In this document: piece by piece, positions 17,294 through 27,396 of the stretch
Layout: the number at the start of each line of letters is the position of its first letter
How positions within the stretch are numbered: position 1 is the stretch's first letter
Assembly: GCF_023554555.1 (NCBI RefSeq)
Contig: NZ_JAMJWC010000001.1
Span: 868,001 to 932,000, forward strand
DNA from: Sphingobacterium sp. lm-10
GTDB lineage: Bacteria; Bacteroidota; Bacteroidia; Sphingobacteriales; Sphingobacteriaceae
DNA length: 64,000 bases
Reading direction: 5' to 3'
The notes under the pieces: generated by a model
Told to the model about the DNA's origin: nothing
What the model saw: only the letters and a program-made list of their open reading frames with translations
Database searches by the model: none
Made by a program: the position numbers and the translations under genes

Positions 17294-17906
17294 AATATAT
17301 TTCCAGTTATAGTATCTTATAATTTACCTTGTATCTCGATCAGGCATGGTGCCCTACTTAATTTTAAAAACTTTCAGATTTTTTCTAAGATAAATCTGTT
17401 GAAAAAAGAACTAAGGAGTTCTATTATGTTAACAAACCTTATTCCACAAAGTTTGATGGGCAAGCAGCGGAAAATTTGCTAAACAGGCCACATTATACAA
17501 TACAAAAGAGGCTAAATATGCTCGCATTTGCTCCATGCGCATCCTCTTTAAATATTTAACCAGTTATTGCTGTTGTAGCTACGGGTCAACTCGAAAAATA
17601 AACACGTATTAAGCGCACTAGATACCGTATAATGCGCAAGCAATAACAAAAAAATGCTACCAGATGCAGATTGATAATGTCAGTCGATTTAGCGCAGAAT
17701 TATACCTAATATACTCACTACGGTATCTGAATTTACAGGCAAGAATAATGATAAGATAATATCAGGAAAGATATATAGATATGAGCGATGAACAAATCGT
17801 CGTAATTCCTGTTATTAAGCAAGTAAAATAAGAAGAAACTCACATCCAAATCGATAGGCATCTGAAAGGCTGTCTAGCCAAAAACTATTAAATAGCAACA
17901 ACTAAT
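17294..17906. other. 613-base gene-poor interval upstream of the trehalose operon
   Basis: This divergent gap separates the reverse cytidylyltransferase genes from the forward trehalose genes. I see no gene of normal size. Two very short forward frames have purine-rich stretches before their ATG: one at 17426 (18 codons, AGGAG at 17414-17418) and one at 17781 (MSDEQIVVIPVIKQVK, stop at 17829-17831). Neither can be supported as a gene by sequence alone. The operon promoter is presumably here, but no full TTTG/TAnnTTTG pair stood out. Confidence 0.5.
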
Positions 17907-20042
17907 ATGGAGACAAAAGTACTCACCGGTTCACCCTACCCTCTAGGCGCTACCTATGATGGCAAGGGCGTGAACTTTTCTATTTATGCAGAAAACGCCG
18001 ATGGTGTAGAATTATGTTTTTTTAATAAAACAGACGATCCAACGGAATCTGTTAAAATTCGAATCAAGGAGCGCACACACCAAGTGTGGCATGTTTATGT
18101 ACCTGGAATTCATCCAGGACAATTATATGGGTATCGGGTACACGGTCCCTTTGAACCAACGGCCGGACATCGCTTCAATGCCAACAAATTACTCATCGAT
18201 CCGTATGCCAAAGCCATTGCTGGCACTTTAGAATGGGACGATTCCTTATTCGGGTATGAAGTAGGCCATGAAGACGAAGACCTTAGTTTCAGTACGGTGG
18301 ATAGTGCTCCTTATATTCCTAAATGTGTGGTTGTAGACGAATCCTTTGATTGGGAAGGAGATAAAGCACCTAAAATACCTTTACATAAAAGCATTATTTA
18401 TGAAACACATGTAAAAGGCTTCACCCAACTTCATCCCGACATTCCGGAAGACATACGCGGTACTTATCTTGCGATGGCGCACCCGGTCACGATAGAATAT
18501 TTGAAAAATTTGGGTGTTACGGCCATTGAACTGATGCCAATTCATCACTTTATCACAGATCGACATCTGAAAGATCAGGGTTTGACGAATTACTGGGGTT
18601 ACAACAGCGTTGGCTTCTTCGCACCCGACGTACGCTATGCCGCTAAAGGTGTACAAGGTGAGCAGGTTCGAGAGTTTAAGGAAATGGTGAAAGCGCTACA
18701 TCAAGCCGGCATGGAGGTGATATTGGATGTGGTGTACAATCACACGGGTGAAGGTAACCAAATGGGACCAACACTCTCCTTCCGCGGCATTGACAATGCG
18801 GCGTATTACCGATTGACAGAAGACCCACGTTATTATATGGATTACACCGGCACGGGCAATACGCTAAACGCTATGCTTCCTAGTGTTTTACGTATGATTA
18901 TGGATAGCCTACGCTATTGGATTCAAGAAATGCATGTAGATGGATTCCGATTTGACCTAGCCTCTACATTAGCGCGAGAACTACACGAAGTGAATAAATT
19001 GAGTTCCTTTTTCGATGTTATCCATCAGGATCCGATTATTTCGCAGGTAAAGTTAATTGCGGAACCATGGGATATTGGTGAAGGTGGTTATCAAGTTGGT
19101 AAATTTCCTTCCGGGTGGGCAGAATGGAATGGTAAATACCGTGATTGTATGCGCGATTACTGGATCGGGGCAGAATCTATGTTAGGTGAGTTTGCCGAGC
19201 GTTTTATGGGATCTTCCGATTTATACCAGGATGATTATCGTAAACCCACTGCCAGCATCAACTTTATCACAGCACACGACGGTTTTACCTTAAACGATCT
19301 GGTATCTTACAATGAGAAGCATAATGATGCCAACGGAGAAAATAATCAAGACGGAGAAAGCCACAATAGATCTTGGAACTGCGGTGCCGAAGGGCCTACA
19401 GAAGACAACGATATTAACGCATTGCGAAGCAAGCAAATGCGCAATATGCTCACCACACTCTTGCTATCGCAAGGCGTACCGATGTTGGTTGCTGGGGATG
19501 AGTTTGCGCGAACACAAGGAGGTAATAATAATGCCTATTGTCAGGACAACGAAATTTCTTGGTTAGACTGGGTTAGTAGGGATGAAAGCCTGCAAAAATT
19601 TACCGCTCAATTAATTGCATTCCGTAAATCGCACCCATCATTCTGTAGACGCAAATGGTTTCAGGGAATGCCTATCAAAGGAATCGGCCTACAGGATATC
19701 GCTTGGTTCCTGCCAGAAGGCAACGAAATGGACGACGAGCACTGGCAACATGATTTTGCCCGCTCTTTGGCTGTTTTCTTAAATGGGAATGGTATTCGCT
19801 CCCTGAATGATGACGGAGAAAAAATTAAAGACGATAATTTCTACATCCTATTTAATGCACATTTCGAAACCATTAATTACCGATTGCCTTCTGCAAAATA
19901 TGGTCAGAAATGGACTAAGGTAATCAACACGGAATATGACACAATCGATGAGCATGATACATTTGGCCCCGAAGAAGAAGTCGCTGTTCAAGGCCGTTCG
20001 ATCATTGTATTGAAAGCTGATAGTAACATTCCTAATAACTAA
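17907..20042 (+). CDS. treX: Glycogen/maltodextrin debranching enzyme (TreX/GlgX type, GH13)
   Basis: A 711-residue cytosolic isoamylase-type enzyme hydrolysing alpha-1,6 branches. Residues 10-150 are a CBM48 domain (PLGATYDGKGVNFSIYAENA); the GH13 barrel follows. Catalytic residues: nucleophile D350 (GFRFDLAS), acid/base E386 (AEPWDIGEGG), transition-state D458 (TAHDGF). Other signatures are VVYNHTGEGN and DEFARTQGGNNNAYCQDN, shared with GlgX/TreX. Because treZ starts four bases after its stop and treY follows, the trehalose role (TreX supplies linear chains to TreY) is the best reading; GlgX of glycogen turnover is the same activity. First gene of the operon. Confidence 0.93.
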   Translation: METKVLTGSPYPLGATYDGKGVNFSIYAENADGVELCFFNKTDDPTESVKIRIKERTHQVWHVYVPGIHPGQLYGYRVHGPFEPTAGHRFNANKLLIDPYAKAIAGTLEWDDSLFGYEVGHEDEDLSFSTVDSAPYIPKCVVVDESFDWEGDKAPKIPLHKSIIYETHVKGFTQLHPDIPEDIRGTYLAMAHPVTIEYLKNLGVTAIELMPIHHFITDRHLKDQGLTNYWGYNSVGFFAPDVRYAAKGVQGEQVREFKEMVKALHQAGMEVILDVVYNHTGEGNQMGPTLSFRGIDNAAYYRLTEDPRYYMDYTGTGNTLNAMLPSVLRMIMDSLRYWIQEMHVDGFRFDLASTLARELHEVNKLSSFFDVIHQDPIISQVKLIAEPWDIGEGGYQVGKFPSGWAEWNGKYRDCMRDYWIGAESMLGEFAERFMGSSDLYQDDYRKPTASINFITAHDGFTLNDLVSYNEKHNDANGENNQDGESHNRSWNCGAEGPTEDNDINALRSKQMRNMLTTLLLSQGVPMLVAGDEFARTQGGNNNAYCQDNEISWLDWVSRDESLQKFTAQLIAFRKSHPSFCRRKWFQGMPIKGIGLQDIAWFLPEGNEMDDEHWQHDFARSLAVFLNGNGIRSLNDDGEKIKDDNFYILFNAHFETINYRLPSAKYGQKWTKVINTEYDTIDEHDTFGPEEEVAVQGRSIIVLKADSNIPNN

Positions 20043-20046
20043 GCTT

Positions 20047-21864
20047 GTGAATACACCAAAAATAAACTACTTAGGTGTTCGTACGGAGGCTGATGGTGCC
20101 CATATTTCTCTATGGGCACCATCAGCGAAAACAGTACATTGCCAAATTGAAGGTCAGGATACGCGTATAACGCTTAATCAGAGCAAGTATGGTTATTGGG
20201 AAGCGAGTACGCATGTATTAAAAGTGGGAGATCAGTACCGTTTTGTACTGGACGGAGACGCCTATGCGGATCCAGCTTCTTACTACCAGCCGGAAGGCGT
20301 ACATGGCCCGTCAGAAGTGGTAGATCTTTCGTTCGCATGGACGGATGCAAAGTACGAAGTACCAGCCCTGAAAGATTTCATCATTTATGAGTTGCATATC
20401 GGCACGTTTACCCAAACACATGATTTTCAAGGGACGATTGACAAATTACCTTATCTTAAAAAGCTAGGCATCAACGCGATTGAGGTCATGCCCATCGGAC
20501 AATTCCCAGGAGAACGCAACTGGGGATATGATGGCGTATTTCCTTTTGCAGTACAAGCTTCATATGGAGGGCCAAAAGCCTTTCAGCAATTGGTAGATGC
20601 AGCACATGCACACGATATTGCCATTGTATTGGATGTAGTATACAACCATTTTGGTCCCGAAGGAAACTATGCGCCGCATTACGGACCGTACTTTACCGAA
20701 AAGTATGGTACACCTTGGGGTAGTGCCATCAACTTCGATGATGCGCACAGTAACGGTGTACGCGACTTTGTCTTGGCCAATGTACGGATGTGGTTTGAAG
20801 ATTTTCATGTGGATGCATTACGTATTGATGCAGCGCATGCTTTAAAAGATTCGAGTGCATCCCATATCTTACAAGACATTCGTAAGGAGACCAATGCTTG
20901 GATTTCCGAACAGGAAACAAAGCACTATTTGATCGTAGAATGTGACTTGAATGACAGAAGGTATTTGGAGCCTTTAGAAAAGAATGGCTACGCGATGGAC
21001 GGGCAATGGGTAGATGAATTTCACCATGCATTGCGTGTAGCTGCCGGTGGCAAGCCAGATGGGTACTACGCCGATTTCCATGGCATTGCCGATTTGGCGA
21101 AGGCCTTTCAACATGCCTATGTGTATACCGGTCAATATTCTGAACATCGCCAAAAGTTCTTCGGCAGCGACTCCACCGGATTGGCCGGAGAACGGTTTGT
21201 CGTATTTTCGCAAAACCACGATCAGACCGGCAATCGAATGCTCGGCGAACGGAGCAGTATGCTGTTCTCGTCAGATATGCAACGCCTGATGGCTCTTGCT
21301 GTAATCGCCTCCCCCTATGTGCCTATGTTATTCATGGGCGAAGAGTGGAGTGCTTCTACCCCATTCCAATATTTCGTACACCACAGCGATGAAGAGCTCA
21401 TTGAGGCCGTACGTAAGGGGCGCAAAGAGGAATTTAAATCATTTCACACGGAGGCCGAAGCACCTGATCCGCAAGCGCAAAGCACTTTTACAGATTGCGT
21501 GTTGAATTGGACTGAGCAAGATTCGGGATCACATCGTCAAATGTTAGCCTATTACGAAGCTTTATTGGCCTTTAGAAAGTCCAACAGCATTCTCCGACAG
21601 GTAGATAGATCACTCCTTACCGTTCAATATGATGAAGCTAAATCCGTGATCGTTTTAAGTTACACATTCGAAGATCAACTGATGGTCGGCATGCTCAATT
21701 TTTCGACAGATGCGCAAGTTATCACGCTAGATAATGCGCATAGCTTCGAACGTATCTGGGATACTTCTGATCCAGCATGGGGAGGTTCGGGACCAATTCA
21801 GGATCTTTTCAGTAGCCAACTTTCCATACCACCCGCTACAGGCGTCTTCTTTCAACAATTATAA
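20047..21864 (+). CDS. treZ: Malto-oligosyltrehalose trehalohydrolase
   Basis: A 605-residue GH13 enzyme that cuts trehalose from the end of malto-oligosyltrehalose. A GTG start at 20047 lies four bases after the treX stop; no ATG is available near the domain start. N-terminal CBM48-like domain (LGVRTEADGAHISLWAPSAK), then the barrel with D261 (VDALRIDAAHAL), E298 (IVECDLND) and D392 (SQNHDQTGNR). The motif ECDLNDRRY and the FHHALRVAAGGKPDGYY segment are typical of TreZ and separate it from glycogen branching enzymes. Tight spacing implies translational coupling with treX and the following fusion gene. Confidence 0.95.
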   Translation: MNTPKINYLGVRTEADGAHISLWAPSAKTVHCQIEGQDTRITLNQSKYGYWEASTHVLKVGDQYRFVLDGDAYADPASYYQPEGVHGPSEVVDLSFAWTDAKYEVPALKDFIIYELHIGTFTQTHDFQGTIDKLPYLKKLGINAIEVMPIGQFPGERNWGYDGVFPFAVQASYGGPKAFQQLVDAAHAHDIAIVLDVVYNHFGPEGNYAPHYGPYFTEKYGTPWGSAINFDDAHSNGVRDFVLANVRMWFEDFHVDALRIDAAHALKDSSASHILQDIRKETNAWISEQETKHYLIVECDLNDRRYLEPLEKNGYAMDGQWVDEFHHALRVAAGGKPDGYYADFHGIADLAKAFQHAYVYTGQYSEHRQKFFGSDSTGLAGERFVVFSQNHDQTGNRMLGERSSMLFSSDMQRLMALAVIASPYVPMLFMGEEWSASTPFQYFVHHSDEELIEAVRKGRKEEFKSFHTEAEAPDPQAQSTFTDCVLNWTEQDSGSHRQMLAYYEALLAFRKSNSILRQVDRSLLTVQYDEAKSVIVLSYTFEDQLMVGMLNFSTDAQVITLDNAHSFERIWDTSDPAWGGSGPIQDLFSSQLSIPPATGVFFQQL

Positions 21865-21885
21865 ACTTACATACAGGTAGTCATC

Positions 21886-24800
21886 ATGCCTCACCCACAC
21901 AACACATATCGCATTCAATTTCATCAGGATTTCACCTTGTCCGATCTGGATCAAATCAGCGAGTACCTGCATCAATTGGGTGCAAATACCATTTATGCTT
22001 CTCCATTGTTGGCAGCTACACGAGGTAGTACACATGGCTATGATGGTATTGACAGCCATCGTATCAATCCCGAAATAGGTTCTAAAAGTGAGCTGATAAA
22101 GTTGAAAAAGAAACTCAACCAACACAAAATGGGTTGGTTGCAGGATATCGTACCTAATCACATGGCTTTTCATCCAGAGAACGCCTGGTTGATGAATCTT
22201 TTGGAGTACGGAGAACATTCTCCATACCGATCGTATTTCGACACGAGCCTCAATAGTGATTTAATGCATGGAAAAATGATGGTTCCAGTATTAGGTAAAT
22301 CATTACGTCAAGCCTGTCTGGACGAAGAACTAAATATCCGTTTTGAAAAAGGAAAATTCTCCGTCCATTACTTTGATCAGTCTTTTCCAATTGCACCGTC
22401 GAGCTACGCTTACTTACTGCAGGCTTTGCTGTTGGATTTCGAACATAAAGAAGAGCTTTCTTCCATCGTACAGCAGCTAGAAGAAAAATTGGAGGACGCG
22501 GCACCAGATTATGCCGCTGCGCACCGCTCATTATCCAAATTATTTGCTGCGTCAAAACAACGTACTTATCTGCAACGCCATTTGAAACAGTTTGGATTAG
22601 ATGCGGAAGCCCTAGAAGCCTTATTGGAGCAGCAGCACTATCGTCTTTGCCATTGGCAGGAAACAGATAAGCAGATAAACTATCGCCGTTTCTTTACCGT
22701 CAATGGTTTGATCTGTATGAATGTGGATCGAGCAGAGGTATTTGAAGACACACATCGTTTGATCAAAGAGCTAATAGATAAAGGCATTTTCGATGGTCTA
22801 CGCATTGATCACATTGATGGGCTTTACAATCCAACAAAATATTTGCATGATCTTCGTAACCTATGTGGATCAGATACGTTTATAGTGGCCGAAAAAATTC
22901 TGGAAACAGGAGAAGAGTTACCTGAAGATTGGCCGATTCAGGGTGCTACTGGCTACGAATTTTTAGCTTGGTGTAATAACCTGCTGACCGATAAAAATGG
23001 CAAAGAGCGCCTTACCGACTATTATCAGGAGTTGACGGGGACAAAAGAGGATGCACATACCTTGCAATTGCAAAAAAAGACAGCCATCCTACAAAATCAC
23101 ATGGGTGGTGAAATAAATAATCTATACCACTATCTCCTGCACTTGGAGTTGTTACCTCAGCATGCATCGCAAAACAGCGGTGATTTGAAGGATGCCATTG
23201 CAGCATTTTTAATTTATTTCCCGGTATATCGTTTGTATGACGAACAGTTTCCGCTATCCAAAGATTCTTATAAGGTGCTGGAAAATGTTTTTGAGCAGAT
23301 AATCCAGGATAAATTTGCCCCGAAGAAATCGGTCAAAGCTTTCGCCTCTGTGTTTCAGCAAGCACAAAACACTAAAGATGAAGGCTTACGCGAGAAAACT
23401 AGGCTATTTTTTGCACGCTGCATGCAATTTGCTGGACCGGTGATGGCTAAGGGTGTGGAAGATACGTTGATGTACACCTACCACCGGCACATTGGCCGCC
23501 ATGAAGTAGGCGATCATCCAGAGAATTTTGGCTTGTCGAAAAAGAAATTTCATCAAGCCATGGTAGATCGGCAAGAGAAATGGCCTTCTGCCTTAAATGG
23601 AAGTGCCACTCACGATACGAAGCGTGGTGAAGATCAGCGAGCCAGATTGCAAGTGCTTAGCGCCATGCCTGATGTATGGATTGCAGCTGTGAGATCCTGG
23701 GAAAAGGATCTACACGAACATTACAATGCTCCGCTACCGCATCCAAATGATCGTTATTTCCTATATCAAACCTTATTTGGCTCCTACCCTATGCCAAATA
23801 CGCCTTACGATGACTACGATACACGACTGAATGCTTATTTAGAAAAATACTTACGGGAAGGTAAAGAAAGATCGGATTGGGCTGCGCCAGATGAAGAGTA
23901 TGAGAACACGTTAAAAGATTTTGCTGGTTATTTGCTGGATGAAAAACAAGGCTTCTTCCCAGAATTTCATGCATTCTTTTTAAAATACCTTGATTTTGGA
24001 ATTAGCAATTCGCTGAGTCAATTAGTACTAAAATTAACCTGCCCGGGTACTCCTGACGTCTACCAAGGTTCGGAGTTGTGGGAATTGGGTTTTGTTGACC
24101 CAGACAATCGCAGGCCGGTAGATTACGCGCTCCGGCAGAAATACCTGAAAGAAATCACTGCTTCCGCTTTTACGGATCATATAGAATCGCTTTGGGAGGA
24201 CAGGCATTCTGGCAAGATAAAACTTGCGCTATTACATCAGCTATTAGCAATACGCAACGATGAACACAAACTATTCCGCGATGGTACCTATCAACCTATC
24301 GAAGTAGTAGGTAAATACAAGCGCAATGTATTGGCCTATGCAAGACGTTATCAACAGGAATGGGTAATTGTAGTAGTTCCTTTGCATTTGGCATCTATTG
24401 GTCGATCTGCTCAGGATGATATTCTCCAGTTTGACTGGGAAGACACGCATATTTTACTGCCTGAAGATCAGGATATCAAGTGGAAACACGCATGGTCTAC
24501 GCTCACAAGCGATAAGAAAGAGGTACAAATCAATGCACTTTTCGAAAATTTACCTGTAGCGATTTTAAAAGGAAGCAGTACGCCTAATGAGCGAAGTGCA
24601 GGCATTGTGCTGCACATTACTTCACTCCCTTCAGAATACGGCGTTGGCGATTTGGGCAAAGAAGCCTATAAATTTGTAGACCAGCTTGCCGCTGCGGGAC
24701 AACGATGGTGGCAAGTTCTCCCCCTCGGGCCTACCGCAAAAGATCAGTTTCATTCTCCATATAGCACCTGGAGTGCCATGGCAGGAAACCCCTTGCTGAT

Positions 24801-26076
24801 CGACTTAGAACAGCTGGGAATTTCACATAAGCAGTTGAAGCAATTACGTAAAAAAGCAAAAACGAGCAAGAAACATCGAGTAGATTTTGAAGAAGCTTTA
24901 ACCTTTAAGATGCCGCTACTACAGGGAGTGTTTGAGATAACAGATGTACAAAACTGTGCGGACTTCCAGCAATTTTGCAAAGTAGAAAGTAAATGGCTAA
25001 ATGATTATGCACTTTATGTAGTACTGCGGGAAAAACAAGGTGATGTAGCTTGGTACTCCTGGGATGCGGCTTATCGCTTGCGAGATCCAGAAGCCATTAA
25101 AAGTTTCTCCGACCAGCACCAATCGGCTATTCTATTTCAGAAATGGTTGCAATATACCTTTGATAGGCAGTGGTCGACATTGCGAAGCTATTGTCATGCG
25201 AGAAATATATCCATATTAGGAGATATTCCCATTTATGTTAGCCACGACTCGGCAGATGTGTGGGCCAACCCGTCTTTGTTTGCTTTGAATGGAGATGGAA
25301 GCTTGGAAGCTGTGGCTGGCGTGCCGCCAGATTATTTCAACGAGGAAGGACAGCTTTGGGGCATGCCGGTATTCAACTGGGAAACACACCAAAAATCAGG
25401 ATACAAATGGTGGCTTGCTCGTATCGCCCGTAATGTGGAATTGTATGACACAATTCGGCTGGATCACTTCAGAGCATTTTCTGCCTATTGGGAAGTGCCC
25501 GCAACGGCGGATTCAGCTAAGTTAGGCACTTGGAAGAAGGCGCCTGGTAAGGGACTATTTGCCAAGATCCGCCAAACCTTTGGCAATCTTCCTTTTATTG
25601 CGGAAGACTTGGGCGATATAGATAACGAGGTATATGAGCTACGTGATAGCCAGAAAATGCCTGGCATGAAAGTGCTACAGTTTGCTTTTGGCGAAGACAT
25701 TGTTACCTCTCCACATATACCACATCAGTATGAAAAAAATTATGTGGTATATACAGGCACGCATGACAATAATACATCCCGTGGATGGTATGAAGAAGAG
25801 ACAGATGAACTCATGCGTAGAAATATTCAGGTATATGCTGGACATCAAGTCAATGCCAATTCGATTAATGAAGCCTTAATCCGTTTGGCCTACGGCTCTA
25901 AGGCTAATATCGCCATAGTACCCATGCAAGATGTGTTGGATTTAGATGGTAGTAAACGTATGAATACACCCGCTACCACGGAAGGGAATTGGACCTGGCA
26001 AATGAGATCAGGAGATTTTGATGCCAACCAGATAAAACTTTTGAGAGAAGCTGTAAAAGTATTTAATCGCGGATAA
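21886..26076 (+). CDS. treY: Fused malto-oligosyltrehalose synthase and 4-alpha-glucanotransferase (TreY-MalQ)
   Basis: One uninterrupted 1396-codon frame encodes two enzymes. Residues 1 to about 890 are TreY (GH13_26), which turns the reducing end of a maltodextrin into a trehalose unit: NTYRIQFHQDFTLSD, D308 in LRIDHIDG, E336 in IVAEKIL, D577 in ATHDTKRGEDQRARL and PDVYQGSELWE. From about residue 903 (RSAGIVLHITSLPSEYGVGD) a full GH77 amylomaltase of about 490 residues follows: D1193 (IRLDHFRAF), E1240 (IAEDLGDI), D1294 (GTHDNNTSRGW). All six catalytic acids are present, so both halves should work. MalQ would lengthen short maltodextrins left by TreY/TreZ so that they can be used again. The gene starts 21 bases after treZ and closes the operon. 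Confidence 0.93.
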   Translation: MPHPHNTYRIQFHQDFTLSDLDQISEYLHQLGANTIYASPLLAATRGSTHGYDGIDSHRINPEIGSKSELIKLKKKLNQHKMGWLQDIVPNHMAFHPENAWLMNLLEYGEHSPYRSYFDTSLNSDLMHGKMMVPVLGKSLRQACLDEELNIRFEKGKFSVHYFDQSFPIAPSSYAYLLQALLLDFEHKEELSSIVQQLEEKLEDAAPDYAAAHRSLSKLFAASKQRTYLQRHLKQFGLDAEALEALLEQQHYRLCHWQETDKQINYRRFFTVNGLICMNVDRAEVFEDTHRLIKELIDKGIFDGLRIDHIDGLYNPTKYLHDLRNLCGSDTFIVAEKILETGEELPEDWPIQGATGYEFLAWCNNLLTDKNGKERLTDYYQELTGTKEDAHTLQLQKKTAILQNHMGGEINNLYHYLLHLELLPQHASQNSGDLKDAIAAFLIYFPVYRLYDEQFPLSKDSYKVLENVFEQIIQDKFAPKKSVKAFASVFQQAQNTKDEGLREKTRLFFARCMQFAGPVMAKGVEDTLMYTYHRHIGRHEVGDHPENFGLSKKKFHQAMVDRQEKWPSALNGSATHDTKRGEDQRARLQVLSAMPDVWIAAVRSWEKDLHEHYNAPLPHPNDRYFLYQTLFGSYPMPNTPYDDYDTRLNAYLEKYLREGKERSDWAAPDEEYENTLKDFAGYLLDEKQGFFPEFHAFFLKYLDFGISNSLSQLVLKLTCPGTPDVYQGSELWELGFVDPDNRRPVDYALRQKYLKEITASAFTDHIESLWEDRHSGKIKLALLHQLLAIRNDEHKLFRDGTYQPIEVVGKYKRNVLAYARRYQQEWVIVVVPLHLASIGRSAQDDILQFDWEDTHILLPEDQDIKWKHAWSTLTSDKKEVQINALFENLPVAILKGSSTPNERSAGIVLHITSLPSEYGVGDLGKEAYKFVDQLAAAGQRWWQVLPLGPTAKDQFHSPYSTWSAMAGNPLLIDLEQLGISHKQLKQLRKKAKTSKKHRVDFEEALTFKMPLLQGVFEITDVQNCADFQQFCKVESKWLNDYALYVVLREKQGDVAWYSWDAAYRLRDPEAIKSFSDQHQSAILFQKWLQYTFDRQWSTLRSYCHARNISILGDIPIYVSHDSADVWANPSLFALNGDGSLEAVAGVPPDYFNEEGQLWGMPVFNWETHQKSGYKWWLARIARNVELYDTIRLDHFRAFSAYWEVPATADSAKLGTWKKAPGKGLFAKIRQTFGNLPFIAEDLGDIDNEVYELRDSQKMPGMKVLQFAFGEDIVTSPHIPHQYEKNYVVYTGTHDNNTSRGWYEEETDELMRRNIQVYAGHQVNANSINEALIRLAYGSKANIAIVPMQDVLDLDGSKRMNTPATTEGNWTWQMRSGDFDANQIKLLREAVKVFNRG

Positions 26077-26094
26077 TGCTTATGCATTATCCGC
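26069..26094. terminator. Perfect hairpin spanning two convergent stop codons
   Basis: GCGGATAATGC (26069-26079), loop TTAT, GCATTATCCGC (26084-26094). The left arm contains the treY-malQ stop codon (26074-26076) and the right arm contains the stop of the reverse gene (26087-26089). There is no T run, so it may serve as a bidirectional terminator or as a 3'-end stabiliser. Confidence 0.55.
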
Positions 26095-26368
26095 AATAAT
26101 GCAGTATTGGATCTACGTTAGTGATCTTCGCGTAATCTACCGAAGGAATATGCCGTTCATGACTATCGTAAAGCCATTCTCCATCGTCTCCCCTCTTAAA
26201 CGTGATAATATAATTGATACCTAAAGGTGGTAAAGGCGGCTGTCGTCGGTGAACATAAATTCCCACACGTACACAGGCGCTATTTGCTAACTCCTCACCT
26301 TTTTGATCGTGCACAAATGATAATGCTCTGCCAATTGCTTTGTCTAACACTGTTTGATTTTTATACAT
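26087..26368 (-). CDS. Uncharacterised 93-residue protein
   Basis: A small soluble protein I do not recognise. It has an N-terminal helix (TVLDKAIGRALSFVHDQ), two central strands around a proline-rich turn (VRVGIYVHRRQPPLPPLGIN), an aromatic strand pair (YIITFKRGDDGEWLYDS) and a C-terminal tail ending DPILHYCG. No signal peptide or transmembrane span. It is convergent with the trehalose operon, sharing the 3' hairpin, and 128 bases downstream of nothing else on its strand. Coding is supported by a plausible fold pattern and by ending exactly within the shared hairpin. Confidence 0.55.
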   Translation of the reverse strand: MYKNQTVLDKAIGRALSFVHDQKGEELANSACVRVGIYVHRRQPPLPPLGINYIITFKRGDDGEWLYDSHERHIPSVDYAKITNVDPILHYCG

Positions 26369-26496
26369 AACGCTCCCTTCCTGTAATTATACTACTACTG
26401 CATACATTATACCAAAAAGTAGTCGGATATGGCGTACCGCATCCGACTACAAAACTATATTATAGACTCCATAATTATTATATTAAGCGAATATGC

Positions 26497-27396
26497 CTAT
26501 GGATGGCCGTACCCACCTGCTACTCCTACAATCTGCCCGTGTGAGTAGCTTGATTTTGTATCTGCTAATAAAACATAGACGCCAGCCAATTCAACCGGTT
26601 GTCCTGCACGTTCCAGTGGTGCTGTTTTACCAAATTCTGGAATAGCATCCGTCGGTTGACCACCGCAAACTTGTAATGGTGTCCAAATTGGCCCCGGTGA
26701 AACGCCATTTACACGAATTCCTTTCGGTCCCAACTGTTTAGACAAGGCTTTCACGTACGCTACATTTGCCGCCTTAGTTTGTGCATAATCAAAAAGATTG
26801 GCCGATGGATCATAAGCCTGCACAGACGAAGTTGCAATGATAGCAGCACCTGGCTTTAAATGCTTCAGCGCAGCTTTGGTAATCCAATAGGGTGCATAAA
26901 TATTCGTTTTCATCGTCAAATCAAAGTCCGTCGAATCAATATCTTCTATCGAGTCATGACTTTTTTGTTTCGCCGCATTATTTACCAAAATATCTAACCC
27001 ACCTAACTTAGCTACCGAATCTTCTACTAATTGGATACAAAATGCTTCATCCGTGATATCTCCTGCAATGGCAAAACCCTTCTGTCCTGCCTCCTCAATA
27101 TACCGAATAACTTCCTGAGCATCTTCTTCCTCGTGCGGTAGGTAGTTGATAACAACATCTGCTCCTTCTCGTGCATACGCGATAGCTGCAGCGCGACCTA
27201 TACCAGAGTCTCCACCAGTGATCAATGCCTTGCGTCCTTTCAATTTTCCAGATCCAACATAAGAAGTCTCTCCATGATCAGGAACAGGTTCCATTTTACT
27301 AGCCAATCCTGGAAAAGGTTGTTGCTGTTTAGGGTACGGTGGTTGCGGAAATCTTGTTAGTGGGTTTTCTAAACCTTGAGTTTCTTTAGTATCCAT
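26497..27396 (-). CDS. Short-chain dehydrogenase/reductase, stress-type (YghA/YhdG-like)
   Basis: A 299-residue NAD(P)-dependent oxidoreductase. A 50-residue N-terminal extension (NPLTRFPQPPYPKQQQPFPG) is characteristic of the general-stress SDR group that includes YghA and GsiB-region homologues. Then come the cofactor motif TGGDSGIG (60-67), the NNAA motif near 139-142, and the catalytic set S190/S191, Y204 and K208 (DYAQTK). The C-terminal GQIVGVAGGYGHP is typical. Aldehydes or ketones are likely substrates; the specific one is unknown. It is divergent from the catalase gene across a structured 352-base gap, which suggests shared stress control. Confidence 0.9.
   Translation of the reverse strand: MDTKETQGLENPLTRFPQPPYPKQQQPFPGLASKMEPVPDHGETSYVGSGKLKGRKALITGGDSGIGRAAAIAYAREGADVVINYLPHEEEDAQEVIRYIEEAGQKGFAIAGDITDEAFCIQLVEDSVAKLGGLDILVNNAAKQKSHDSIEDIDSTDFDLTMKTNIYAPYWITKAALKHLKPGAAIIATSSVQAYDPSANLFDYAQTKAANVAYVKALSKQLGPKGIRVNGVSPGPIWTPLQVCGGQPTDAIPEFGKTAPLERAGQPVELAGVYVLLADTKSSYSHGQIVGVAGGYGHP

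Noticed and set aside
17426..17831. Two micro-frames (18 and 16 codons) with purine-rich upstream bases
   Set aside because: Too short to judge and no conserved feature; Bacteroidota rely little on Shine-Dalgarno pairing, so the AGGAG is weak evidence.
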